From: Bog-756 sp963837805
GTDB taxonomy: Bacteria; Actinomycetota; Acidimicrobiia; Acidimicrobiales; RAAP-2
Assembly (NCBI GenBank): GCA_963837805.1
Contig: CAWIOU010000020.1
Coordinates: 124,001-188,000, forward strand
Length of the DNA stretch: 64,000 nucleotides
Direction of reading: 5' to 3'
Of this stretch, positions 26,502-34,430 are shown piece after piece. Below the pieces are notes generated by a model. It was not told the origin of the DNA and searched no databases. It saw nothing but the letters and a program-made list of their open reading frames with translations. Each line of letters opens with the position of its first letter. Positions within the stretch are counted from its first letter, which is position 1. A program made the position numbers and the translations under genes.

Positions 26502-27916
26502 CCGTGCTCCCGGAAGGATTCGGGCTGGTCCTCGACCGGTCGGTCCGCTCCTTCCGGGACGGGACCGTTCTCATTGGCGGTCACCCCGGTCGGCTGATCA
26601 CCTTGAGCCTCGAAGGAGTGGTGGCACTGTCCTCGCTCCTCGATGGCCGGGCCATCACCGACGCCTCGCGTCAACTGGGCGGCCGCCTGGTGGAGGCCGG
26701 GATGGCCCACCCGCGCCCTCTCCCCGACCGGGCTGAAGCGACGAGGGCGGTGACCGTGGTGGTCCCGGTGCACAACCGCAGCGCGGCGTTGGAACGCTGC
26801 CTCGGCTCGATCGGATCGGACGTGCCCACGGTGGTGGTCGACGACGGCTCCGACGACCCCGACGCCGTCGCCCGCATCTGCGAACGACACCGGGTCCGGC
26901 TGATCCGGCGGGCGGTCAACGGGGGGCCGGCGATGGCGCGCAACCAGGCCATCGCCGAGGTGGACACTGAACTGGTTGCCTTCGTGGACAGCGATTGCCG
27001 GGTCACCGACGGCTGGCTCTCCGGCCTGGTGTGGCAGTTCGACGACCCCGCGGTCGCCGCCGTCGCCCCCCGGGTACGGCCCGATCGTTCCGGCCGGGGA
27101 AGCAATCGCCCCACGCTGAACGGTTTTGCCGACGGGCACTCGGCCCTGGACATGGGTGATGCGCCCAGCGAGGTGGCCCCGGACCGCGCCGTGCGCTACG
27201 TCCCCGCCGCCGCCCTGGTGGCCCGCCGTCGGGCGCTGATCGGCGGCTTCGATCCCGACCTGCGGGTGGGCGAGGACGTCGACCTGGTCTGGCGTCTCCA
27301 TGACGAGGGCTGGCGCGTCCGCTACGAGCCGTCGGTCACCGTCTTCCACCACGAGCCGTCGTCGTGGCCGCAGCTCCTCGGCCGTCGGTTCCGGTATGGA
27401 ACCTCGGCCGGTCCCCTGGCCAAACGCCACCCGGGCAGGCTGGTCCCCCTCGAGCTCCGTCCCTGGCCGACGGCCGCCGCCGTGGCGTGGCTGACCGGCA
27501 GACGCCGGACCGGACTGGCGACCGTGGCCGCGTCGGCCGCGGTCCTGGCTCGACAAGTCCGCCACCACGGCATCCCACCCTCGCTCACCCTCCGTTGGAG
27601 CGCGGAGGCGGCCGGGTGGACGGGGGTGGGACTGGGCCATGCCGCCACCATGCTGGCCGGGCCGTTCCTGGTGGTGGCCGCCCTCCGGGGAAAGCGGTCG
27701 GTGGTGGCGTTCCTCGTGCTGGCTCCACCGGCTGTCGAGTGGTGGCGACGCCGTCCCGACGTCGGTCCGCTGCGTTGGTCGTTGGCATCCGTCGCCGACG
27801 ACGTGGCCTACGGAGCCGGCGTGTGGACCGGATGCATACGGGCGCGGACCTTCGGACCCCTGCTCCCCGCCCTCCGGATCAAGTCGGGGGCGGACGAGGT
27901 GCGGCGTCTGGGGTGA
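26498..27916 (+). CDS. mftF: Mycofactocin glycosyltransferase MftF
   Basis: GT2 family membrane-associated glycosyltransferase, 472 aa, which decorates mycofactocin with a beta-1,4-glucan chain in mycobacteria. A short N-terminal PqqD-like part (SFRDGTVLIGGHPGRLITLS) precedes the GT-A domain with TVVVPVHNRSAALERCL, VVVDDGSDDPDAVARI and the metal-binding VDSD. GEDVDLVWRLHDEGWRVRYE is the acceptor region. Hydrophobic helices fill the C-terminal third. GTG 26498 overlaps the SDR stop (GTGA). The frame is intact and the operon apparently ends here. Confidence 0.92.
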   Translation: MTVLPEGFGLVLDRSVRSFRDGTVLIGGHPGRLITLSLEGVVALSSLLDGRAITDASRQLGGRLVEAGMAHPRPLPDRAEATRAVTVVVPVHNRSAALERCLGSIGSDVPTVVVDDGSDDPDAVARICERHRVRLIRRAVNGGPAMARNQAIAEVDTELVAFVDSDCRVTDGWLSGLVWQFDDPAVAAVAPRVRPDRSGRGSNRPTLNGFADGHSALDMGDAPSEVAPDRAVRYVPAAALVARRRALIGGFDPDLRVGEDVDLVWRLHDEGWRVRYEPSVTVFHHEPSSWPQLLGRRFRYGTSAGPLAKRHPGRLVPLELRPWPTAAAVAWLTGRRRTGLATVAASAAVLARQVRHHGIPPSLTLRWSAEAAGWTGVGLGHAATMLAGPFLVVAALRGKRSVVAFLVLAPPAVEWWRRRPDVGPLRWSLASVADDVAYGAGVWTGCIRARTFGPLLPALRIKSGADEVRRLG

Positions 27917-28046
27917 CACCAGCCATGAACAGATCGGTGTGACAATGGAAGGTGCGAATCGGTCAGCTATTCCGGGCGGGCCACCTGCGATTGCGACCAC
28001 GTCGTTGGCTCTTCATCCTCCGGACGCGCCGGGCAGGGAAACTCTC

Positions 28047-28607
28047 ATGAACACCGATCGAAGCTCCGCGTCGCCACCGACCATCGCCGCCCTGCTGGTT
28101 CCGACCGGTCCGGCCGCCGAACAGAGCCGGGCCCTCGAGGCCGAAGCGGCCCGGGGCCGACGCGGCGCCGGCCGCCGGTGGGTCCTCCCGGTCGCCTTCG
28201 CCGTGGGAGCGGTGATGCTGGTGGCGGCCACTGTGGTGGGAATCAACGCCCACGCCCAGCTGAACCGGACCCACTCCTCGGTTGCCTCCACCCGGGCCGA
28301 ACTGCGCCACGCCCAGACGCTGGTGGCCGAGACCAAGGCCGAACTCACCAAGGTCAGCGGGCAGGCCGCTACCTCCCGTCGGGCACTGGCCTCAGCGTCG
28401 GCCCAGCTGTCCGCGGCCCAGGCCAAGCTGGCCGCCGATCAGGTGGACGTCTTCTCCAAGGGGGTGAGCATCTCCCAACTCGACACCTGTGTGTCCGGCG
28501 TCGAGCAGGCGCTCAACCAGATCTCGCTCGGAGACCCGACCGGGGCGGCCACGACGCTGAACGGTGTGGCCGCCAACTGCCGGGCGGCGGAGCCGTCGGG
28601 GACATGA
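28047..28607 (+). CDS. Single-pass membrane protein with periplasmic coiled coil
   Basis: No named family recognised. 186 aa: a cytoplasmic Ala/Arg-rich tail (1-48), one TM helix (about 49-70, VLPVAFAVGAVMLVAATVVG), then a coiled coil rich in Ala, Gln and Lys (about 75-130) and a Cys-containing C-terminal domain, DTCVSGVEQALNQISLGDPT to VAANCRAAEP. The same end domain occurs in the next gene, whose ATG overlaps this stop (ATGA). The two products may form one complex on the outer face of the membrane (inference). Confidence 0.7.
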   Translation: MNTDRSSASPPTIAALLVPTGPAAEQSRALEAEAARGRRGAGRRWVLPVAFAVGAVMLVAATVVGINAHAQLNRTHSSVASTRAELRHAQTLVAETKAELTKVSGQAATSRRALASASAQLSAAQAKLAADQVDVFSKGVSISQLDTCVSGVEQALNQISLGDPTGAATTLNGVAANCRAAEPSGT

Positions 28608-29914
28608 CGCCGCGGACCCGGCGCCACCTCGTGCTGTTCGGACTCGTGGTGCTGTTCGGGCTGGTCATCGGAACCGTCTACTACGACTCGGTCACCGTGG
28701 CCTCCGACCACCGGTCACAGGCCACCCTCACCGACACCGCCCATCGGTTGCGGGATGCGCGATCCACGCTGTCGCGCACAAAAACGCAGATCGTCTCCAG
28801 CATCGCCAGCCGGAACTCGGCGCTCGAACAGGGATCCCGGGACTCCGACGAGCTCAGCACGACCGAGCAGCAGCTGGCCTCGTCCCAGGAGACCGGTTAC
28901 TTCCAGAGCCTCGACATCACGACCCTGCAGACCTGCCTGAGCGGGGTGTCCACCGCCGTCAGCGCCATCTCCTCGAACAACCTCCCCGGGGCGGTCAACT
29001 CGATCACGGCCGCGTCCCCGGCCTGCGTGTCGCTCGACAACTCGAACGGCGGACTCCTCTACCCGTTCGACTTCCCCGATCCGTTCATCCTCCCCGTGGG
29101 CGGCGACTACTACGCCTTCTCCACCAACGCGGCCGCCGGCAACATCCAGATCATCAAGTCGACCGATCTCGCCCACTGGACGACGGTGGGTGACGCGCTC
29201 CCCCACCTGGCCGTCTGGGCGGCGCCGGGTGCCACCTGGGGACCGTCGGTGCTCCAGCGGGGCGGGACCTTCGTGCTCTACTACTCGGCCCTGGACGGAG
29301 TCACCGGGGAGCAGTGCATCTCCGACGCGGTGGCCACCCAACCCCAGGGCCCCTATGTGGACAGCTCCAAGACGCCCCTGGTGTGCCAGCTGAACCTGGG
29401 CGGGTCGCTGGACCCGAGCCCGTTCGTGGGCACCGACGGCTCTGCCTACCTGACCTGGAAGTCGCAGGGCGCCAACGGGCAGCCGGCCACGCTGTGGTCG
29501 CAGCAACTCGACCCGGCCGGCACTGCGCTGGCCGCGGGCACACCCTCGGCACTCCTGACCCCGAGCCAGAGTTGGCAGGGCGGAATCGTCGAGGGCCCCG
29601 ACATGGTCGTCTCCGGCGGCAATTATCTGCTCTTCTACTCGGCCAACGCCTGGCAGACCGCCAACTACGCCATCGGCGTCGTCAACTGCACCGGACCTCT
29701 CGGCCCATGCGCCCAAGGGTCCGGGCAGCCGCTCCTGGCATCGGGTCACGCCTTCAGCGGGCCCGGTGGCCCGTCGGTGTTCACCGACACCCAGGGCAAC
29801 CTGTGGCTGGGCTTCGCGGCCTGGCTGCCCGGAAAGGTGGGCTATCCCAATAGCCGGCCGCTCTTTCACATCCGGGTCACCATCAGCGGCGGAACCGTCC
29901 AGACCGGGCTGTGA
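28604..29914 (+). CDS. Membrane-anchored GH43-like glycosidase
   Basis: 436 aa: a TM anchor at residues 8-26 (HLVLFGLVVLFGLVIGTVYY), a coiled coil (about 40-95), the Cys domain TLQTCLSGVSTAVSAI to SPACVSL shared with the upstream protein, then a five-bladed beta-propeller of GH43 type. Candidate catalytic residues are the Asp in YPFDFPDPFIL (base), the Asp in GSLDPSPFVG (pKa modulator) and the Glu in GIVEGPDMVV (acid). It would trim arabinose/xylose-containing glycans at the cell surface. Substrate is unknown, and some relatives are inactive. It is coupled to the preceding gene. Confidence 0.8.
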   Translation: MTPRTRRHLVLFGLVVLFGLVIGTVYYDSVTVASDHRSQATLTDTAHRLRDARSTLSRTKTQIVSSIASRNSALEQGSRDSDELSTTEQQLASSQETGYFQSLDITTLQTCLSGVSTAVSAISSNNLPGAVNSITAASPACVSLDNSNGGLLYPFDFPDPFILPVGGDYYAFSTNAAAGNIQIIKSTDLAHWTTVGDALPHLAVWAAPGATWGPSVLQRGGTFVLYYSALDGVTGEQCISDAVATQPQGPYVDSSKTPLVCQLNLGGSLDPSPFVGTDGSAYLTWKSQGANGQPATLWSQQLDPAGTALAAGTPSALLTPSQSWQGGIVEGPDMVVSGGNYLLFYSANAWQTANYAIGVVNCTGPLGPCAQGSGQPLLASGHAFSGPGGPSVFTDTQGNLWLGFAAWLPGKVGYPNSRPLFHIRVTISGGTVQTGL

Positions 29915-29991
29915 CCCGAGGCTTCGCATTCACTCACTGCCGAGCCGCTCGCCGGGCCGGTCGCCCACCACGACTGAGGTTCGCCAAAATC

Positions 29992-30010
29992 TCATCACAT
30001 TTGGTGATGA
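29992..30010. promoter_or_regulatory. Palindrome TCATCACATTTGGTGATGA, candidate operator
   Basis: Perfect 7-bp arms around a 5-bp centre. It lies 20 bp upstream of TAGGGT (30030-30035), a likely -10 for the secreted-protein gene, and so covers the expected -35 position. There is no T-tract, so a regulator site is more likely than a terminator. Confidence 0.4.
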
Positions 30011-30029
30011 CTCGGTCAGCGAAGCCACG

Positions 30030-30035
30030 TAGGGT
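30030..30035 (+). promoter_or_regulatory. -10 box of the secreted Ig-like protein gene
   Basis: TAGGGT about 115 nt upstream of ATG 30150. Unlike most genes here, this one would have a long 5' leader, and GAAAGGCGAC supplies a ribosome binding site. Confidence 0.35.
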
Positions 30036-30149
30036 TCGTCCGAAGGGCAGGGTCCGCGCGGGCATTGGGCATCGGCGGATGATGCGGAGCGGTCGGGGGG
30101 CGGGAATCCTGGGCGCCGGTCTGTGTCGACTGAGACGAAAGGCGACACA

Positions 30150-31367
30150 ATGCGGAAAGTATTAGTCAGTTTGACGGCCCTGGTGGGTCTCATCACGGTG
30201 GGATTGGTGAGCGCCCCGGCCACGGTCGGCGCATCATCCGGCTCCGCCATCTACGACAGCACCGTCTCACCGCTGCCGGGCAACCAGGTGAGTGAGTCGT
30301 TCGAGGCCACCGAGACGTCACAGTTCGGCAACCAGGTGGCATTCAAGTCGGGAACGGGTCGGGTCCTCACCAGTGCCGTGGTCACCCTCAGCAGCTGGGG
30401 ATGTCAGTCCGGAGGCTGGAGCACTGACGACTGCTCCACCACCCCGGGTTCCACTTTCTCCGAGCCGATCACCCTCAACCTGTACAACGTGGGTGCTGGC
30501 GGTACTGCCGTGGGCAGCAGGATCACCACCCTGACCAAGACGTTCAATGTCCCGTATCGCCCCAGTGCCGATGCCAACTACGCCACCGACTGCGCAAACG
30601 ACGCGGCCGCGGACTCCGTCCCGGTGAGTGATTTTGACGGTACCTGGTTCGACGCCGCCGACGGTCACTGCTACAACGGTTTTGCCACCAATGTGACCTT
30701 CACCTTCGGCCACACCAGGGTTCCCAACAAGCTCATCTACGGGATCGCCTACAACACGAGCGACTACGGGGCCCACCCCTACGGCGATGCCACCGCATGC
30801 CACTCGAGCTCAGGCGGGTGTGGCTACGACTCCCTCAATGTGGCCCTGTCCAACTCGCCCACTGACCCGAGCGTCGGCTCCGACCCCCAGCTTGGCACGG
30901 TGTACGAGTCCACCAACTACCTCCCCTACTACTGTGACGGTGGAGCCGGTGGGACCAGCTTCCGCATCGACGCCCAGAACACCCAGGGTTCGTGTTGGGG
31001 GCAGACCGGCGCGGTCAACACCGCCGACGGGAACCAAGAGGGTGGCTCGGTCGGTGCTCCCTACTACATCCCCGCCGTGGCGTTCAATGCGGTCAGTAGT
31101 CCAGCACCCGCCATCACCAGTGCCGGCTCGTTCGTCGCGCACAAGGGACATTCCTTCTCCTTCACGGTGACTACCACCGGGATCCCGACGCCGAAGGTCA
31201 GGGAAGCGAGGGCTCTTCCGGCCGGGGTGACCTTCACCCCCCACGGCAATGGCACGGCCACGCTCGCCGGAACGCCCACCACGGTGAAGACCACCATCCT
31301 GCAGTTCACGGCGACGAGCAACCGGGGCACTGCGAGCCAGAACTTCGCACTCGTCGTCAAGTCATAG
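30150..31367 (+). CDS. Secreted protein with C-terminal Ig-like (putative Ig) domain
   Basis: A Sec signal peptide (MRKVLVSLTALVGLITVGLV, cleavage near AAS-type VGASS) is followed by a beta-rich domain of about 280 residues with many Cys, Trp and Tyr (VVTLSSWGCQSGGW, GIAYNTSDYGAHPYG). The C-terminal Ig-like domain is ITSAGSFVAHKGHSFSFTVT to GTASQNFALVV, of the type found in cell-surface repeats. 405 aa. The function is not recognised; an extracellular binding or enzymatic role is possible. A strong hairpin follows the stop. Confidence 0.72.
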   Translation: MRKVLVSLTALVGLITVGLVSAPATVGASSGSAIYDSTVSPLPGNQVSESFEATETSQFGNQVAFKSGTGRVLTSAVVTLSSWGCQSGGWSTDDCSTTPGSTFSEPITLNLYNVGAGGTAVGSRITTLTKTFNVPYRPSADANYATDCANDAAADSVPVSDFDGTWFDAADGHCYNGFATNVTFTFGHTRVPNKLIYGIAYNTSDYGAHPYGDATACHSSSGGCGYDSLNVALSNSPTDPSVGSDPQLGTVYESTNYLPYYCDGGAGGTSFRIDAQNTQGSCWGQTGAVNTADGNQEGGSVGAPYYIPAVAFNAVSSPAPAITSAGSFVAHKGHSFSFTVTTTGIPTPKVREARALPAGVTFTPHGNGTATLAGTPTTVKTTILQFTATSNRGTASQNFALVVKS

Positions 31368-31414
31368 CGCGGGAGCTGCGCATGTGAGCGTGGCAACGTG
31401 ACAGCAATGCAGAG

Positions 31415-31447
31415 CCTCGGCCCACACCGCTTCGGTGTGGGCCGAGG
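31415..31447 (+). terminator. Strong hairpin after the secreted-protein gene
   Basis: A perfect 14-bp stem with a 5-nt loop GCTTC, 48 nt past the stop at 31367. The stem is GC-rich (CCTCGGCCCACACC on the left arm). No U-tract follows, as is common for terminators in high-GC actinobacteria. Confidence 0.6.
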
Positions 31448-31897
31448 TCGTTCACAAGGGCGGCCCTGGGGGCCGATCCGAACTCGAACTCTACGAAGGA
31501 AGTCGGCCGACCACGGCTCGTATGTTCTCGAAGGTGCCCCCGACACGGCGCTCGAGCCACCGACCGCATAGGCGTCCAGCGGCCGCCCACGGGTCGTGTC
31601 GGGTCACGAAGCCCACGGTGTCAAGCCCTCGCAGACCGGGAGGCAGGGCAGAAGCAGCTCCGACCTACGGCTCACCGGTCCGAACGGATGAGCATTTCCG
31701 AATTCCCTGGACTGCCCGCCGCCCTTCCGACCAACGATGATCGGTTTTTCAGATAGTGAATAACTGCAAAAACGATCCCACCGTAAGAACGGGTTAATAG
31801 CAAAGCATTTGTCGGCTGACCCGCAGGATTTTTTCAGAGAATCCCCAGGTCACAACCCATTGCGTCACGGCTGCACAGACAGCTGAGTGGGGTCCGC
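31448..31897. other. Intergenic region with an AT-rich patch, no gene seen
   Basis: About 450 bp without a credible coding sequence. Bases 31738-31815 are distinctly AT-rich for this genome (TTTTTCAGATAGTGAATAAC). That is where an upstream promoter or a transfer boundary could lie; I cannot assign either. Confidence 0.4.
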
Positions 31898-32253
31898 TAT
31901 AGTGTCTAAAGCGCAACGTGCTGAGCCCCACGCCTCTATGTGATCGGAGCGCCCTCTCGAGGGCCAGAACCCCGGTCACTGGCAGTGGGGGGGCATATTC
32001 CAAGCTCCTGTTTGGCGCGGGGCGCCGTCATGGCCCACAGGCCATCGGGCCAAGACAGCTGACTGACGACGAAATGAGTGGTGCACCCACGACGCAATCC
32101 AGGGCGTAACAAAACCGGCCGCACACCCTAGGGCGCAAAGCCAGGACGGACGAAGCCTTCCCGCTCGCCGTCCGGGGAACGAATGCGAGGGCCGGAGCCC
32201 GCCAACACCGAGCAGAGGAAGGCGCCTTGACGCGCCCTACGAAGGGAGGTGCC
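31898..32253 (+). ncRNA. Candidate structured 5' leader of the Rpf-like gene
   Basis: TATAGT at 31898-31903 would start a transcript with a leader of about 340 nt before GTG 32254. The leader can form several tight hairpins: GGCGC-GGG-GCGCC at 32014-32026, ATGGCC-CACA-GGCCAT at 32030-32045, and a GGACGG/CCGTCC pairing near 32145-32177. Actinobacterial rpf genes are often controlled by c-di-AMP (ydaO-type) riboswitches. I see only partial resemblance to that consensus, so the identity stays open. Confidence 0.3.
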
Positions 32254-32859
32254 GTGCGGACCCGCATTGCACTCGTGGCGGCCATTCCGGTCGCCCTCAT
32301 CACCGTCAGTACCTTGACCCAGTCTGCCGATGCGCAGGCTGAACGAACCACGACCCATCCGTCCCACAAGGCCATCAGGGCGCCTGTCGTCGCCATGCCG
32401 CCGAACGAGTCGGTGGCCTACCGCGGTCTGCTGTCGACAGCGCCGGCCTTCGTCGAAGTGAGCCTCCCGTTCACTCGGCGCAGGACACCGGAGGTCCGCC
32501 GAGTGGTCACCACCGCGGGTTCACCGACACCGGACACCGCGGCCATCAGCGCGCTGCCCAAGACGTTGCCGCCTGTCGCACCACCTCCGGCGCCAGCACC
32601 CACGGCGCCGGTCGACACGGTGACCCCCGACCAACGTGCGGCGTGGGAACGGGTTGCCATGTGTGAGGAAGGCGGCGACTGGCAATCCGACGGCTCGACG
32701 TTCAGCGGCGGGCTCGGTGTCAGCCGGGCGAACTGGGACGCATACGGGGGACTCGAGTTCGCCCCCGAGGGAGCAGAAGCCACCGAGGATCAGCAGATCA
32801 TGGTGGCCGAGCGCATCCAGGCCAGCCCGCCGGACCAGGGTGGATGCCGGGGCTGGTAA
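32254..32859 (+). CDS. Rpf-like secreted transglycosylase-domain protein
   Basis: 201 aa: a signal peptide (RTRIALVAAIPVALITVSTL), a Pro-rich linker (PPVAPPPAPAPTAPV) and a C-terminal transglycosylase-like domain of the resuscitation-promoting-factor type. AWERVAMCEEGGDW holds the Cys and catalytic Glu, and SGGLGVSRANWDAYGG the fold's Gly/Trp pattern. It would cleave peptidoglycan during growth or resuscitation. GTG 32254 is chosen because GGGAGG lies 4 nt upstream and the signal peptide then starts correctly; TTG 32227 is less likely. Confidence 0.82.
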   Translation: MRTRIALVAAIPVALITVSTLTQSADAQAERTTTHPSHKAIRAPVVAMPPNESVAYRGLLSTAPAFVEVSLPFTRRRTPEVRRVVTTAGSPTPDTAAISALPKTLPPVAPPPAPAPTAPVDTVTPDQRAAWERVAMCEEGGDWQSDGSTFSGGLGVSRANWDAYGGLEFAPEGAEATEDQQIMVAERIQASPPDQGGCRGW

Positions 32860-33108
32860 TCAGCCGAGCCGCCATCCCATGTCGAGGCCCATCGCCTACT
32901 CGAGGTCGGCGACCGCCTGCCAGGCTGGCGTCGTCTCGGTCCATCCGCCGGAACCGAAAGAGGCCGACGGCGGTCGGTCCGCAACAACCCCGGGCCCTCA
33001 TCGTCGGAGTTCACCTCCGACGAGTTCCAACCATCCAGGCGCGACCCCGGCGACCACCTCGGTGAACGAGGACGGCCGCCGGGGTCGGACCACCCGGAAG
33101 AGAACGAC

Positions 33109-33312
33109 TCAGATCTTGCGGACCTGGCTCGCCTGCAGGCCCTTTTGGCCCTGCTTGGTCTCGAACTCCACACGTTGGCCTTCTGCGAGATCGCGGAAAC
33201 CCTCCATCTGGATCTCGGACTGGTGAACGAAGAGGTCATCCCCGCCGCCGTCAGGCGTAATGAAACCGAAGCCTTTTTCGGCGTTGAACCACTTGACTGC
33301 ACCTACACCCAT
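33109..33312 (-). CDS. Cold-shock protein (CspA family)
   Basis: RNA/ssDNA-binding OB-fold protein of 67 aa. RNP1 appears as KGFGFITPDG and RNP2 as DLFVHQSEI, with the N-terminal GAVKWFNAEKGF typical of the family and the C-terminal GLQASQVRKI. AAGGAG lies 9 nt before ATG 33312. The promoter leaves a leader of nearly 100 nt, as is usual for csp genes whose mRNA is itself temperature-sensitive. Confidence 0.95.
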   Translation of the reverse strand: MGVGAVKWFNAEKGFGFITPDGGGDDLFVHQSEIQMEGFRDLAEGQRVEFETKQGQKGLQASQVRKI

Positions 33313-33409
33313 AACTTGTCACTCCTTGAAATTCACGCACGGTAACGCGGGGATCCATTTGTGAAGCCCTACATGCACCGGCCCGCGTGAGTGGGTCGAT
33401 GACCCCATC

Positions 33410-33415
33410 ACCCTA
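33410..33415 (-). promoter_or_regulatory. -10 box of the cold-shock gene
   Basis: Read leftwards, TAGGGT lies about 98 nt before the csp ATG, giving the long 5' leader typical of csp genes. Confidence 0.4.
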
Positions 33416-33438
33416 GGCGCAAAGAGGGACTGGCGCAG

Positions 33439-33452
33439 AAAACGATCGTTTT
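33439..33452. promoter_or_regulatory. Palindrome AAAACGATCGTTTT
   Basis: A perfect 14-bp palindrome between the csp promoter and the end of the DUF998 gene. It could be an operator for csp or a weak terminator for the DUF998 gene upstream of it; neither is proven. Confidence 0.3.
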
Positions 33453-33503
33453 GGGCAGTTCGGCGACCTCACCGCGGGCTCGGGCGCGGTCGTGGCCCGA
33501 TTG

Positions 33504-34400
33504 CTACCGCCTGGCCCGGTCGGGTGGCCGTTCGACCCAGGCGGGCTCCCCGCCGCCCTCGGGCCGGGGGCCGGCAGCCGACAAGTCCGGGGCCAGCGCC
33601 ATTCCCCGTGTCCCCCGGGACACGGTCCGATCGGTCCAGGTCGGAGAGGCCACGCTCCTGCCGATGGGCTCGAAGACCTCGGTGAGCAGCATGACCGAGA
33701 AGGCGATGAAGAAGATCGGCTCGACGAGGGTCCCCAACCGGTCGGTGATGTAGACCGCTCCGAGGATCGGGTAGCTCACGATCAACACCTTGACCAACCC
33801 CGAGTAGATGTGAGACTCACGCGTCCCGTCACTGCGGGTACGGCGCATGGCGATGACGGCCGCGGTCGTCAAGGTGACGAACTCGGCGATGCCGGAGACG
33901 ACATGGACATAGTGGTGGAGCGGAAGCTGCAGGTTCCATTCCTGTGTGCGACAAGCTGCACTCAGCCCTTCGGAACATGCGTACGGGAACCGGCCCCCCA
34001 CCGCTCCGGCCAATGCGAACGCCATCATCCATTTCCACTCGCGACGGGCACCGTGCGGGCCGGCCGACCCCCGGAGCAGCAGAGCCGCCGCCATCAGGAT
34101 CCCGGCGGCCATGTCGGCATCGGACATCAGGCCGGCGTGGGGCCGGCCGGTGGCCTCGAGGTCGGAGAAGAACCCGTTGACCGTCGGCATGAGGCCGGGT
34201 ACGAACGGCACCACCACCCACCAGTTGTAGGCAACCACGCCGGTCACCGCCACTACCTTGGCCGCGGCCGCCACTGCTGAGCTTCGATCGGCCGACCGTG
34301 GCGACCGGACACGCGGCAGGAGTGTCAGCGCTTGCACAATTGGGCCAACAGGCGCGCCACGACAATCATTCCCGCTCGCCGGGCCGGAGTGGCCGGGCAC
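33504..34400 (-). CDS. DUF998-like integral membrane protein
   Basis: A polytopic membrane protein with about six TM segments. Helix 1 contains GVVAYNWWVVVPFVPG, later helices ILMAAALLL, HYVHVVSGIAEFVTLTTAAV and VKVLIVSYPILGAVY. The pattern matches the DUF998 family of unknown role. The start is uncertain: GTG 34400 gives the longest frame, but no ribosome binding site supports it, and GTG 34338 or a later GTG near the first helix are plausible. The C-terminal 45 residues are hydrophilic. Divergent from the lipoprotein gene. Confidence 0.6.
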   Translation of the reverse strand: MPGHSGPASGNDCRGAPVGPIVQALTLLPRVRSPRSADRSSAVAAAAKVVAVTGVVAYNWWVVVPFVPGLMPTVNGFFSDLEATGRPHAGLMSDADMAAGILMAAALLLRGSAGPHGARREWKWMMAFALAGAVGGRFPYACSEGLSAACRTQEWNLQLPLHHYVHVVSGIAEFVTLTTAAVIAMRRTRSDGTRESHIYSGLVKVLIVSYPILGAVYITDRLGTLVEPIFFIAFSVMLLTEVFEPIGRSVASPTWTDRTVSRGTRGMALAPDLSAAGPRPEGGGEPAWVERPPDRARR

Positions 34401-34416
34401 CGACCAGCCTCGCTGC

Positions 34417-34422
34417 TACGTT
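34417..34422 (+). promoter_or_regulatory. -10 box of the lipoprotein peptidase gene
   Basis: TACGTT followed by 8 nt and ATG 34431, without a ribosome binding site, as for other leaderless genes here. Confidence 0.45.
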
Positions 34423-34430
34423 CGCGTCCC

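Noticed and set aside
31905..32253. Firm call of a ydaO/c-di-AMP or cobalamin riboswitch
   Set aside because: Only fragments of the consensus are visible and their order is not convincing; kept as an unnamed structured leader.
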